A stretch of DNA of 64,000 bases from Sphingobacterium sp. (GCA_031253985.1 JAIRVH010000123.1:92444-156443), one strand, 5' to 3'; positions 50,362 through 60,639 are shown, counted from the first letter of the stretch. The notes: generated from the sequence alone by a model not told the origin. Made by a program: numbers and translations.

Positions 50362-51924
50362 TTAATCTGTATATCCCGGATTTTGAACCAATGCTTTATT
50401 CGAGTTTAAAACATTCCGGTGAATAGGCCAATACACTCTATTTGTTGGATCCAGGAATCCGGGTTTTTCCAAATTGCCGGCTTCTTCCTGTCTTCGTTTC
50501 AGGATGGGATCCATCACGTCCTTCACCCTGCCGGTCCGTACCAGATCAAACCATCTTTTCCCCTCACCAAAGAGCTCCATACGACGTTCATCCAGAATAG
50601 CCGTTTCCAGCTGATAGCTTGTGGCAATCGTTGCATCATTTGCATCATATTGTGGTAGGCGTGCACGTTTGCGGACAAAGTTTAAATATTTCAGGGCGTT
50701 GGCCCGATCTCCCAGGCCGTTCAACGCTTCGGCGTACAAGAGATATATATCGCTCAGCCTGTACATCGTCAGATAAACGGGAAGTGCCTGATTTGTGATG
50801 GGCCATGGATCCGCTTTGGTTGGATTGGCATCCGTAGGATACCATTTGATAAATCGGTCCCGTTTATTGCTTGGCAATCCAAAATAGACATCCAGTGTTT
50901 GTTGAGGTCTAATATCAGGACTTGGGGAAGTTGTCGTCTGTGGCTGAAACCAGGTTGCCCAAACTCCTTCATCGACTACAATCTGTTTATTGTTGGGAGA
51001 CCATGATGTCTGCATACAGGCACAGCCATTTTTGAGGTAATCCCAATGGATGCTCCAGATGGTTTCTTTGCTGGAAGTTGGATTGACAAAAATAGTTTTC
51101 CAGCTTGCGCCATCCTGTAAATTGGTTTCATTGGCTCCGGCATAACTTACACCTGTAGGTGACTTCGTCAAAAACAGGCGTCCAATCCATTTCGTTGCAT
51201 TTTGATAATCCTTCTTCCACATATACACATCGGCCATGATAGCACAGATCCCCGCCCCTCCGATTGTCCATAGGGAGTTTTTCGCATCTTTATCGACCAG
51301 GGAATAGGCTTTTTCCAGATCCGGTATAATAACCTCGTTCAATAGCTTATCTTTCGATTCCCGTGCGCTAGCAGCAGGCTGCTGTACGTCTTCATACGGT
51401 TCAAGCCATATCGGAGCATCACCCCATACACGGACGAGATAGAAATAACACATGGCTCGAAGTGCGTGGCACTGCGCGAGATAATCTTTCAGCATCTCCG
51501 GGGTAATGCGGCTATCCAATTCCGCTGCCTTTGGAATGTATTTGATATTGTTATTGATACGCCCGATGGCGGTATAGAGTCCGCTCCAGTCTGAAAACTG
51601 GTTGGTCGGCGTAAGACTGTTTAACACAATCTCGTCCACGTAGTCTTTGGTGTAGCTAATTGCACGGTCAAAATTATCCGCACGATATTCGCCCCAATAC
51701 AGGTATTTCTCGAGGTAATTATCCTTGTTATCCTGATAGTTACCTTTGCCAACCATTTCAAGCTGAAAGGCACTATACATTCCAGCGATTGCGGCCTGCA
51801 CATCGTATAAGTTTTTATAATGCTGATCCAGGGCAACTTCCGCCAGCGGTTTTTCTTCCAAAAATTTATTACAGCTTCCCAGCGTGGCTGACAGCAGTAA
51901 CAGTGCTAAGATCTTTGTTTTCAT
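50362..51924 (-). CDS. SusD/RagB-family glycan-binding lipoprotein
   Basis: A 520-aa lipoprotein; signal MKTKILALLLLSATLGSC gives Cys18, followed by NKFLEEKPLAEVALDQHY, a standard SusD start. The C-terminal LDERRMELFGEGKRWFDLVRTGR is characteristic. It pairs with the SusC encoded 57 nt upstream. Confidence 0.93.
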   Translation of the reverse strand: MKTKILALLLLSATLGSCNKFLEEKPLAEVALDQHYKNLYDVQAAIAGMYSAFQLEMVGKGNYQDNKDNYLEKYLYWGEYRADNFDRAISYTKDYVDEIVLNSLTPTNQFSDWSGLYTAIGRINNNIKYIPKAAELDSRITPEMLKDYLAQCHALRAMCYFYLVRVWGDAPIWLEPYEDVQQPAASARESKDKLLNEVIIPDLEKAYSLVDKDAKNSLWTIGGAGICAIMADVYMWKKDYQNATKWIGRLFLTKSPTGVSYAGANETNLQDGASWKTIFVNPTSSKETIWSIHWDYLKNGCACMQTSWSPNNKQIVVDEGVWATWFQPQTTTSPSPDIRPQQTLDVYFGLPSNKRDRFIKWYPTDANPTKADPWPITNQALPVYLTMYRLSDIYLLYAEALNGLGDRANALKYLNFVRKRARLPQYDANDATIATSYQLETAILDERRMELFGEGKRWFDLVRTGRVKDVMDPILKRRQEEAGNLEKPGFLDPTNRVYWPIHRNVLNSNKALVQNPGYTD

Positions 51925-51981
51925 GTCAAAAATATTTTTTCATTCCATCCGTCAGATGGAACCTAAGCGAATAGATATATG

Positions 51982-54900
51982 CTAAAAATTAATATTTACC
52001 CCGAATCCAAACTCCCGTCTCCTTGGGTAACGTCCGTCGTCCTCACCTGGTGTCAGCGGATTATTCGTACTGAATTCAGGATCATAGCCCCGATAATTGG
52101 TCCATGTCAATAGGTTGCTTCCATAAACGAAAGCCGTAAGTCCTTTCATTTTCAACCTATTGATCAACTGAGGATCAAACGTATAAGCTAGCCGTGCACT
52201 TGACAAACGGATAAAAGTCGCATCCTCGATATAGAGGCTATTCTGATTGGTTTTCATATTTCCACGGTTGTTTCGCTCCACATAATTTGGGTATTTGGCC
52301 ACATCCCCGGGTTTGCGCCATACATTGTAGACCATATCCGGTGAACCTGCTCCTGTATTGGTCGGATAATTTTGACGTTGCAGCAAAGCATTATAGACTT
52401 CACCGCCAAAAGAACCGTTGAAGAGTACATTTAGCGTAAATCGTTTATATCTAAAAGTCTGCATAAAACCAAAATAGAAATCAGGTGTCGCATTGCCGAG
52501 AATCATGCGATCTTCATCGTTGATCAAGCTGTCTTTCTTATTGTTGAGCCATTCCGCATCACCGCCTTTTAATTTACCGTCTGGCGCGTAGAGCTGATGT
52601 ACGGTTCCTTGGTAATCATTGCCTTTAAATGTATACACAGCCTTTCCATCGCGATACAATGGTTTGCCCTGGTCGTCAAGTACCAGTGTCAATTTTTCCC
52701 AGTTGTCGTTGTAAGCATTGGATTCATCCCAGGCATATACACCCAGATTGCGCCAGCCGTAGAAATTACCGATACGGCCACCTTCTTCCGCGTACCATTT
52801 ATTGCCCGGGAAAAATGGTATTCCATCGGCCAGTTTCACGATCTTACCGCGCTCAAAGGAGATATTGCCGTTTACCTCCCAGCTGAAATCACGTGTTACG
52901 ATTGGTTTGGCGCTGATGACAAATTCCATCCCGCGATTGCGAATTGTCCCTAAATTGACATTCACTTTGGCATAGCCTGTTTCCTTGGCCAGCTCTCTTG
53001 GATATAGTAGATCCGTAGTCGTCTTGACATAGTAATCTGCGGTAAACCCCAATCGACCATTTAAGAAAGTCAGATCCAGCCCCACATTGTTCTGCGTGGT
53101 TGTTTCCCATTTGATCCGATTATTCCCAAATGTACTGGTCAAAGCAGCTCCGCCGACACCATTATAAGATCCACCAAAGGCCACTTTGGTGTACGATTCG
53201 TAATCACCGACTTTATCATTTCCAAGCTGTCCGATGCTGTATCGCAGTTTAGCATCCACCAAAGCCGGTTTGGCCCATTTCATAAAGTCCTCATCCGAGA
53301 AACGCCAGGCAGCAGATGCAGACAGGAAGTTCCCCCATTTATTTGTGGCACCAAATCGCGAAGACCCATCCCTTCTGTACGATCCCTGAACGAGATAGCG
53401 TCCTTTGTAATTGTATCCGATCCGGCTAAAAACAGAAGCAGAAGCATTCGCTGTCGCAGTAGTATAGGTTTTTGAAGGTGTGAGGTAATCTGGAAAAGTC
53501 ACCAGAACCTCCTCATTTACGCTATTCATATATTCGGAATGAAAACGGTCATAACGTCTACGATCCGAACTGAATCCCAATAAAGCCGTGACATTATGAT
53601 CCTGCGCAAAAGTTTTATTATAATTCAGATAGGATTGAAACTCCCAGGTAAAGGTCTTATTGAATTCATTTGTTCCGCTATTCTGATCCTTATTTGCCGA
53701 GAGGAAACGCGGCGAGAATTGCGTATTCTGCAAGTTGTCCAGCCGTGCGTTAAACAAAGTCGTAAATTTTAGGTCGTCCCTGATCTGATAGTCCAGTTGG
53801 TTGTTAAATTGTCCGGAATAGGTCTCATCGATGTTTTTTTCAAACAGTGCGTTGGCGACAGGATTCCGTTTCGAACCAATGTAACTTGTTAGGGAACCGT
53901 CAGGATAATAAATGAGTGAATAAGCAGGTCGGTCCATCACGACACGTATCGTATTTCCGATCGGAATTGTATTACCTTTCTGCCAGGAAAAGGAAATATT
54001 GTTGGAGTACCTCAATTTGGATGAAAACTGATATTCCACGTTGATGCGTGACTGCAAACGCTTGGCGTAGCTATTCAGGATAATAGATTTGTCGTCCAGG
54101 TAATTTAAACTGCTGTAGTAACGGAGATTTTTCTGACCACCGGAAACACTCACTTTAATTTCCTTCTTCTGTGCCAGATTACCCAATAAAAGCCGCTGCA
54201 AATCGTTGTCTGAATTGAAACTTGGGTTGATGGAATCCGTATTGGTATTGAGTCCCTGAATATACCGGAAAGCCCTTACTTCTGCCGAGTTGCTCACAGG
54301 GATATAATGAGCCAGACGGCCAAAAAGATGATTGTAGTTGACATTGACCATTGGTCTCCCTTCGGAACCGCGCTTGGTGGTGATCAGGATAACCCCGTTG
54401 GCCGCGCGCGATCCATAAATAGATGCAGAGGCGGCATCTTTCAGCACCTCGATATTCTCGATATCTGTGGGGTTGATGCTGGCACCGTCTGGGTTAATGA
54501 CCCCATCGACCAGATATAAAGGACCATTACCACCATTTAAAGTTGACGTACCCCGTACCTGTATAGAACCTGTCGCCCCAGGTGCACCACCACCGTCATT
54601 GACAATAAGAACACCTGCCGCTTGGCCCTGTAGGGCATCGAAAAGATTAATAGGCTGACGTTCTTCTATTTTCTTTGCATTGACAGAAGAGATGGCACCT
54701 GTGAGGTCACGTTTCTTTGCGACACCACCATAGCCCGTGACCACAATCTCATCCAGCGCATTGTCGCTATCTTCCAATGTGACATCCAGTTGTTGCTGGT
54801 TACCGACTGCTCGCTCCAGCTCTTTCATGCCCACTTGGCTAAAGACAACCGTACTGGAGGCGGTAACATCCAGCTGATACTTCCCCGCAGCATCAGTACT

Positions 54901-55080
54901 TGTTCCCTGACTTTTCCCTTTAACGCGTACATTGACTCCCTGCAGTGCCTCTCCTTTTTTGTTGGTCACTTTTCCTGAAAGCCGGATGTTTTGCTGGGCA
55001 AAGACCGGTAAGCCTATACTCCCCATAGCAAGAAACAGGAAGAGTACAAAGCACCCCATTTTTGTGATACTTTTTATCAT
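51982..55080 (-). CDS. SusC/RagA-family TonB-dependent transporter of the second PUL
   Basis: A 1032-aa outer-membrane transporter. The signal ends PVFAQ. A CarboxypepD_reg-like domain (LSGKVTNKKGEALQGVNVRVKG), the TonB-box region DEIVVTGYGGVAKKRD, the plug (VLKDAASASIYGSRAANGVILI) and a barrel ending RRREFGFGVNINF follow in order. No STN domain. The 207-bp gap before it (55081-55287) separates it from GH31 and may contain a promoter; a GATATTTG near 55185 (minus) is two bases off the -7 consensus. Confidence 0.93.
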   Translation of the reverse strand: MIKSITKMGCFVLFLFLAMGSIGLPVFAQQNIRLSGKVTNKKGEALQGVNVRVKGKSQGTSTDAAGKYQLDVTASSTVVFSQVGMKELERAVGNQQQLDVTLEDSDNALDEIVVTGYGGVAKKRDLTGAISSVNAKKIEERQPINLFDALQGQAAGVLIVNDGGGAPGATGSIQVRGTSTLNGGNGPLYLVDGVINPDGASINPTDIENIEVLKDAASASIYGSRAANGVILITTKRGSEGRPMVNVNYNHLFGRLAHYIPVSNSAEVRAFRYIQGLNTNTDSINPSFNSDNDLQRLLLGNLAQKKEIKVSVSGGQKNLRYYSSLNYLDDKSIILNSYAKRLQSRINVEYQFSSKLRYSNNISFSWQKGNTIPIGNTIRVVMDRPAYSLIYYPDGSLTSYIGSKRNPVANALFEKNIDETYSGQFNNQLDYQIRDDLKFTTLFNARLDNLQNTQFSPRFLSANKDQNSGTNEFNKTFTWEFQSYLNYNKTFAQDHNVTALLGFSSDRRRYDRFHSEYMNSVNEEVLVTFPDYLTPSKTYTTATANASASVFSRIGYNYKGRYLVQGSYRRDGSSRFGATNKWGNFLSASAAWRFSDEDFMKWAKPALVDAKLRYSIGQLGNDKVGDYESYTKVAFGGSYNGVGGAALTSTFGNNRIKWETTTQNNVGLDLTFLNGRLGFTADYYVKTTTDLLYPRELAKETGYAKVNVNLGTIRNRGMEFVISAKPIVTRDFSWEVNGNISFERGKIVKLADGIPFFPGNKWYAEEGGRIGNFYGWRNLGVYAWDESNAYNDNWEKLTLVLDDQGKPLYRDGKAVYTFKGNDYQGTVHQLYAPDGKLKGGDAEWLNNKKDSLINDEDRMILGNATPDFYFGFMQTFRYKRFTLNVLFNGSFGGEVYNALLQRQNYPTNTGAGSPDMVYNVWRKPGDVAKYPNYVERNNRGNMKTNQNSLYIEDATFIRLSSARLAYTFDPQLINRLKMKGLTAFVYGSNLLTWTNYRGYDPEFSTNNPLTPGEDDGRYPRRREFGFGVNINF

Positions 55081-55287
55081 AATAAATCAGTTTTTATGGC
55101 GATAGCCTACCCTAAGTAGATTATTTGATGGCTAAGCCATGCATTTAATAAGTTGGTTATTTTTTATAATCAGTTATACCTCAAATATCAGTCAATCCGC
55201 AAGGTTAGACCGTGTATTTTTTGGTCTTTTTAGCGGTAAAAAATGGTTTTTAGGAACGCAGAACACCCCATATGAATCAAAACAGCA

Positions 55288-57423
55288 TCATTGCCCCATC
55301 CACTCAAATCTTATTGTACCGAAATTATCAGGTTTATTTTTGCTTGCCGGAGACAGATCCCCTACCAATTTTCCACCGGCTTTTCTTTTAATTTGTATGC
55401 GACGCCAGGAATAAGCACCTTTCTCATAGTCGAAACTTATACCATCGTCATCATATAGGTTATACCCCCCCTCCTTTTCACCATAATGCCGAATGATCAA
55501 ATCTACTTTTTCACCGGTTGCCGGGACATGGAGCCTTGCTGCTGTCATCGGGATGATCCCGCCATCTTTAACATATACAGGTATCCGATCATCTTCGGGT
55601 TTAGCAACGATCTCCTCTCCATTACCGACATAACGTCCTGAATAGAAATCGTACCAGTTGCCTTTAGGCAAAAGCACTTTGCGGGAAGATTCGCCCGTAA
55701 ATAATGGTGCGACCAAAAGATACTCGCCACACATGTATTGATCTTTCACTTCCTTATTTACCGCTTCCAGATAAGGATTTGTTTCGAGATCCTTATTGCC
55801 CAAAGTCAAATTTGTATGACCCTGGAACCCATCTTCGAGTACCATGGCCCGAAAAGGCGGTGTTCCTTCAAAATGGTATTTTGCAAATTCACTATACAGG
55901 TAAGGCAACAATTCCATCCGCAATTGCGCATAATACTTCACTTTCTCTGCGACTTCGGGAAAAGACCAGGGTTTGGTCCCACTGGACCAGGCATTGATCA
56001 TAGCCATCGGTGAAAATACGACCGTTTGAAAACGGCGCAACCACTCTTCTCCGGTTTTGGAGCCCCTAACCTCCGGCGTCCATAGCACACCGCAAAAACC
56101 ACTATTGACCAATGCTGTAATAAAATCCTGATGGCTGTAATAGTCGTTGTAAATGACATAAGGCATGTTGTTGGCTCCGGCATTGGAGGCACGTACAAGT
56201 CCAAAAGTTCGTTTATTCTGCTGACGGTATAGACTATCGGTCAATCTCTGGGCAAGCAAGCCATAAGTTTGCCGCATCTGTACGCCACTGATGCCGGAAG
56301 GAAATCTGGCCATGTCTGGCCATAGGTAGTAGTCGTACCCATCTACTTCATCAATCTTATAGCCACTGATTCCAATATTGATCTGCGAGCGTTTCAATTG
56401 TTCTGCAACAATACGTTTTGCATCCGGGTGATACAGATCCGGAACCGTCCCATTCCACACGGTATGAGATCCTGTAAAAGGCTCAATTGACTTGCTGATG
56501 GGAGCATCGGGCGAAACATAGGGGTTTGTCCAGAGGTTTAGACGCACACCTTTGTCGGCCAATGTTTTGACCAAAGCTGCTGGATCTGGAAAACGTCCAG
56601 CATCCCATTCAAATGAACAGGGATAAGCTTTGGACTGCCAGCCCGGTTCAAGTCCGATAAAATCGAGCGGAAAACCATGTTCTTCAAATTCGGCAGCTTC
56701 TTTGATGACTTCATCTGCTGTATAAAGCTTTTGCACACGCTGTGTGAAACCAAGTCCCCACTTCGGTGGCAATGTGCCACCGCCACAAAAGAGATTATAG
56801 CGTTTGATAGCATCGAGTGGATTGATGCCCGCGAAAACATAAATTTCGGCACCTGCTGTGGGTACATATACCTCCACAGCATCCGAGTAAGGGCGGGAGT
56901 TCCAGCTTTTATCGGTATTACGGTCTTTTACTTCTGCAGGAACCTTGGCATCTTTACGTACACCCGTTCCGACATAATAGGTTAAATATTGTGCTGAATT
57001 GATCAGTACGCCGTATCCTCTGGAAGAAACGTAGAATGGAACCGGCGCATGGGTACGGCCATTGTCCTTGCCGCCATAGTGATCCACGTGCAGATTGAGA
57101 ATCTTGCCCCGCTGATGTACCGTCTGAAAATTGAGTCCCAGTCCGAAGATCTGTTCATTCTTTTGCAATGGGAATCGCAGGTAAGTTTTACCATCGATCA
57201 GTTCGGCATGCACCTCCATCTTGGGTAAGGGAAAATCAACAGACTGCAGTCGTTCGAGCGTTGCCGCCTGGGGCTTTACTCCGGCTGCGCCAAGTAAAGT
57301 ATATGTATCAGGCTTTCCAAATACTGCTTTCCATACTCCGGGATATTGCTCCTGAAAGTGTAGGCTTTGTGCAGGCGCTTTTAAGGCGAGCAATGACAGC
57401 AAAATTGTCCATAATCTTCTCAT
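55288..57423 (-). CDS. GH31 alpha-glucosidase/alpha-xylosidase-type enzyme
   Basis: A 711-aa secreted enzyme (signal MRRLWTILLSLLALKAPAQ). The N-terminal beta-sandwich (QIFGLGLNFQTVHQRGKILN) and the catalytic barrel are typical of GH31, with nucleophile D358 in YKIDEVDGYD and a probable acid/base Asp in YNDYYSHQDF. RASNAGANNMPYV precedes it, in the place of the usual R-x-x-x-x-G-x-Q segment. Family members hydrolyse alpha-glucose, alpha-xylose or alpha-galactose residues; the subfamily is uncertain. It starts 7 nt after the GH105 stop. Confidence 0.85.
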   Translation of the reverse strand: MRRLWTILLSLLALKAPAQSLHFQEQYPGVWKAVFGKPDTYTLLGAAGVKPQAATLERLQSVDFPLPKMEVHAELIDGKTYLRFPLQKNEQIFGLGLNFQTVHQRGKILNLHVDHYGGKDNGRTHAPVPFYVSSRGYGVLINSAQYLTYYVGTGVRKDAKVPAEVKDRNTDKSWNSRPYSDAVEVYVPTAGAEIYVFAGINPLDAIKRYNLFCGGGTLPPKWGLGFTQRVQKLYTADEVIKEAAEFEEHGFPLDFIGLEPGWQSKAYPCSFEWDAGRFPDPAALVKTLADKGVRLNLWTNPYVSPDAPISKSIEPFTGSHTVWNGTVPDLYHPDAKRIVAEQLKRSQINIGISGYKIDEVDGYDYYLWPDMARFPSGISGVQMRQTYGLLAQRLTDSLYRQQNKRTFGLVRASNAGANNMPYVIYNDYYSHQDFITALVNSGFCGVLWTPEVRGSKTGEEWLRRFQTVVFSPMAMINAWSSGTKPWSFPEVAEKVKYYAQLRMELLPYLYSEFAKYHFEGTPPFRAMVLEDGFQGHTNLTLGNKDLETNPYLEAVNKEVKDQYMCGEYLLVAPLFTGESSRKVLLPKGNWYDFYSGRYVGNGEEIVAKPEDDRIPVYVKDGGIIPMTAARLHVPATGEKVDLIIRHYGEKEGGYNLYDDDGISFDYEKGAYSWRRIQIKRKAGGKLVGDLSPASKNKPDNFGTIRFEWMGQ

Positions 57424-57430
57424 AATTGGC

Positions 57431-58570
57431 TTATTTTTTTAACAAAGCATACACACACCAGAGTATAGGAGCCTGACCGTGCATATCTCCTGTTTTCTGT
57501 TTTCGATTTAAATAATACTGGTAATCGTCTTTCCGGTTGGTACCTTCACAGACGTTGCTGATATCGCCATCTTTATTGATGTAGCCCGTCAAAGCAATCC
57601 ATGCCTTGCGTGCGATCGGCGTATATGTTGCGGCATCGAGCCAACCATTTTTTATGCCCAGGATAATCGCATAGGTAAACATGGCGGAGCCCGAAGTTTC
57701 CACCCAGGATTCAGGTTTATCAATGAGCTGACCCCACAGGCCATCTGGCCGCTGATACTTCTTTAGGCTTGTGATCATTTTTTGGTAAGCAGCCAATATT
57801 TTGGGCCGATTGGGGTTGTCGTTCTGCAATGAAGAGAGCAATTCGCTCATGCCAGCTGCCATCCAGCCATTGCCCCGCCCCCAGAAGAATGGTGCGTCAG
57901 GGGCATGATAAAAAAGACCATTTTCTTTTTGAATGGTATCGAGGTAGACAACCATTTCATGCGCTGCCCGATCAATATATTGTGGATCGCCCGTCACCTG
58001 AAAAGCTTTGGACTGAATCATGGTAATCATATACATATCGTCGATCCAGTAGCGGGTCTGCCAAGTCAGGCCTTTATCGAGAAATTTCTGATAGCTGTCT
58101 TTGACAACCTGGGGAGAATCAATCGGAATCGTCCATTGTGCATTGGCAAAACGCATTCCCATCGTATAAAACTCCTTGTTTTTTGTTTGCTGATAGAGTT
58201 CCAGCGGTACCGTTCCAAAGACACAAAAATCTACATGCCAAGGTCGGGGGACCAAGTATTTTTCGGTATCAAAGAATGGCATAAACCGATGCGTCAATTG
58301 CTCCAGTAACTTTTTGTTGTTGCTCACTTCGGCATACTTCAGTGCCCCATACCAGGTACAGACTTCGGGATAGGTAATTGATTTTGGGGGAGCCGGTGGT
58401 TTGAAACTGTTATGTGGGCTTGCCACAAAACGTTGTGCCACCAGATCACCTATTAATTTGGGATCAGCCTGCTTAGGCCAATTAACCAGGTCTGTGTTTT
58501 GCGCAAATGCACAAAGAGACATGCAGACGCCAATACCCAGGAGTATGGACATACAGAACTGCTTCATCAT
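57431..58570 (-). CDS. GH105/GH88-type unsaturated uronyl hydrolase
   Basis: A 379-aa (alpha/alpha)6 enzyme with a signal peptide ending CAFAQ. Signature residues are D177/D178 in RYWIDDMYM, FFWGRGNGW (230-236), ETSGSAMFTYAI and KTGDMHGQAPILWCVYAL. GH105 adds water across the double bond of an unsaturated uronic acid at the non-reducing end. Such ends are made by lyases like the PL6 in the same PUL, or by rhamnogalacturonan lyases. First gene of the operon, probably transcribed from 58571-58667. Confidence 0.88.
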   Translation of the reverse strand: MMKQFCMSILLGIGVCMSLCAFAQNTDLVNWPKQADPKLIGDLVAQRFVASPHNSFKPPAPPKSITYPEVCTWYGALKYAEVSNNKKLLEQLTHRFMPFFDTEKYLVPRPWHVDFCVFGTVPLELYQQTKNKEFYTMGMRFANAQWTIPIDSPQVVKDSYQKFLDKGLTWQTRYWIDDMYMITMIQSKAFQVTGDPQYIDRAAHEMVVYLDTIQKENGLFYHAPDAPFFWGRGNGWMAAGMSELLSSLQNDNPNRPKILAAYQKMITSLKKYQRPDGLWGQLIDKPESWVETSGSAMFTYAIILGIKNGWLDAATYTPIARKAWIALTGYINKDGDISNVCEGTNRKDDYQYYLNRKQKTGDMHGQAPILWCVYALLKK

Positions 58571-58667
58571 CAGTCGGGTTTATAATTTAGTTATAAACCA
58601 AATATCGGAGGGATGGCCTGTTTTGAGGGGGTATATTTTGTTCTTTTAGGTGGAGAAATTGGTAATT

Positions 58668-58710
58668 ATAACAGAAAAGGTCAAGATATAATCTTGACCT
58701 TTTCTGTTAT
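58668..58710. terminator. Long perfect inverted repeat, terminator-like
   Basis: Two perfect 20-nt arms (58668-58687 and 58691-58710, core ACAGAAAAGGTCAAGAT) flank ATA. It lies 23 nt past the stop of the M57 gene and upstream of GH105. It lacks a strong U-tract, so it may stop or stabilise the transcript 3' end. Confidence 0.6.
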
Positions 58711-58733
58711 CTCCTATACTATCTTGATATATA

Positions 58734-59975
58734 CTATCTCATTAAATAAAGGTCATAGCTTGGATAAACTATTACTTGATGTTCGTCCTGAGATACAGTA
58801 GTTCCCCATTCTAATACAGATGAATTAGTATATGTTCCCAAATCATAGGATTGAACTCCTGTGGGAATGGTTATATTTAATTGCTGAACAAGCGAATTAT
58901 TGTGAAAAAGTGCTCCACGAAGAACAAATGGAGAAGTAGGGTAATATGGAGTTGTACCAGTCTGATCTTTATAGAATTTTGCTTCATATTTAACATCATA
59001 ATCATTATAATCACAACAAGAACTATAAGATGATCTATCGTCTAGAATAATTGTGCTCAAAGCAATATAAAAGGACGGGGCTTTTAACGGGTAAAGTGTT
59101 TTGAGAGCCAAAATATCATTTTGAGTAAACGGCCTATCGACGCCATTAACACAAGCTAACATAAAGGAATTATACTCGGGAAGCGTAGGAGTTCCTGGTA
59201 TATGTACAGCTCCATCAGTTCCAGCCCCTTCATTTGGATTTACATCAGTTTCAGCGCCACAACTAAACACACGATTCATATAATCAGTATGTCTTAAGCC
59301 TATACAATGACCAATTTCATGTGCTAATGTTGAAGCAATATCATACCTTATTGTATTATTATTATAGTAGTTGGTATTGACCAAAATACTATTATACGGG
59401 GCTCCTGATGATTGTGGAAATCCAGCTTTCATAAGGTACTTTTTCGGTGTGCTATTATCTGCCGGAGTAATTCTTATTGAGGCAACATTTGCATTTTGAA
59501 CCCGAATAAATTTTAGCGCAATGTCTAGATTGTTATAACGAGTGATAGCTTGATCTAACCCACTTCCAAGAACACTATTTAATGAGGGATCTAAATAGAG
59601 AGAAATTGTTTTTGTATAAGAACTGTGATCAATGAAACTAACAATATTTGTAGAACGATATTGTGATTTTTTACCTCCACTTGCTTTTGCAGAATTCAGT
59701 GAAGCATAAGTACTCAAATCATGTAACTTCACGACTTCAAGTAATTTTCTATTTGAATGAAAATCGACATCCTCTTTAGAGAGAAAAATATCATTTTCAA
59801 CTATAAAACCACCATCCTCCTCATAAAAACCCTGCGATAAATCGAAACCCAGTGCTTTAAGTTTTTCAATATAAACATCGTTTTGTGATATTTCAATCGA
59901 AGTAACATCAGCCTTATTACATGAATGTAATAGCAGAAAGATCCATACTAATGGAATACATAAAATTCTTTTCAT
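58734..59975 (-). CDS. M57-type HEIGH metalloprotease, lipoprotein
   Basis: A 413-aa secreted zinc protease with lipobox (FLLLHSC, Cys19). The zinc motif HEIGHCIGLRH has H219, E220, H223 and H229; HEIGH is the hallmark of peptidase family M57, a metzincin-like group. An N-terminal propeptide-like segment (about 25-105) precedes the catalytic domain. The C-terminal 110 residues form a beta-rich domain of unknown type. The gene is clearly more AT-rich than the PULs. Its neighbour is an Oar-like TonB receptor. Possible role: secreted or surface proteolysis. Confidence 0.85.
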   Translation of the reverse strand: MKRILCIPLVWIFLLLHSCNKADVTSIEISQNDVYIEKLKALGFDLSQGFYEEDGGFIVENDIFLSKEDVDFHSNRKLLEVVKLHDLSTYASLNSAKASGGKKSQYRSTNIVSFIDHSSYTKTISLYLDPSLNSVLGSGLDQAITRYNNLDIALKFIRVQNANVASIRITPADNSTPKKYLMKAGFPQSSGAPYNSILVNTNYYNNNTIRYDIASTLAHEIGHCIGLRHTDYMNRVFSCGAETDVNPNEGAGTDGAVHIPGTPTLPEYNSFMLACVNGVDRPFTQNDILALKTLYPLKAPSFYIALSTIILDDRSSYSSCCDYNDYDVKYEAKFYKDQTGTTPYYPTSPFVLRGALFHNNSLVQQLNITIPTGVQSYDLGTYTNSSVLEWGTTVSQDEHQVIVYPSYDLYLMR

Positions 59976-60211
59976 AAAATAAAGTAAATTAATTATACAC
60001 TAAGATAATAAAGTTAATTAAATTATCAATAAACAAATTGTTAATTAAATGAAATTTAATTCCCACAAACACAAAGAATATTTATAAAAATATATTTAGT
60101 CTTAATTACTAAAATCGGTTAGCATCTTTCTAAATAAAATTCCAAGAACCATCAAAAACTAGACTTCAAGGTTAATAATCAATTTAAAAAACTGAACAGA
60201 TCGATCGTTTT

Positions 60212-60490
60212 TTTAAATTGATTATATAGCTATAGCGGATACCTAACGGCATTGGGCATCTCGAATCAATACCTGTATTATTTCTGAAAGTCTGCCCTTT
60301 AAGATTTTGGCTAACAGTATAATTAGGCTTATTATTAGCCACTCCCTGATATTGCATAAAGTTGGTAATATTTGAAGTCTTTGTTACGCCCCATTTTCTA
60401 CTAAGGAAATTACCAACATTAATAATATCTAAGAAACTTGTAACCTATGATTGTCTTTTGTTTTTAATTGAAGGAATTTATTCGAATATG
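60212..60490 (-). pseudogene. Remnant of the 3' end of an Oar-like TonB receptor gene
   Basis: On the minus strand a frame reads FLDIINVGNFLSRKWGV, NKPNYTV and GIRYSYIINL. It matches the C-terminus of the intact gene next door (SVDIMNVGNLLNGDWGK, KPTYRLS, VGIRYIFN). Just upstream the match continues in another frame (TKDNHRLQVS versus NTKNKLQLS) and is broken by a frameshift and stop near 60442. Only the last 90 or so codons survive. It suggests a former tandem copy or a deleted older receptor. The rest of 59976-60211 is AT-rich without features. Confidence 0.75.
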
Positions 60491-60576
60491 CATAATGCCA
60501 GTTTTTAATGTTGCATATCAACTTACAATTCGAAAATAAAATTGAAGTTTAAAAGAGAAGAGAACTTCATATTTGT

Positions 60577-60619
60577 TAAAAAAAGAGGCCGCTATATTTA
60601 GTTACAGCGACCTCTTTTT
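60577..60619. terminator. Bidirectional intrinsic terminator after the Oar-like gene
   Basis: AAAAAGAGGCCGCT pairs with AGCGACCTCTTTTT (one mismatch) around a loop of about 12 nt. U-tracts are present on both sides. It lies 21 bp past the receptor stop at 60640. Confidence 0.8.
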
Positions 60620-60639
60620 CTAAAGACGGATTATTCAGA

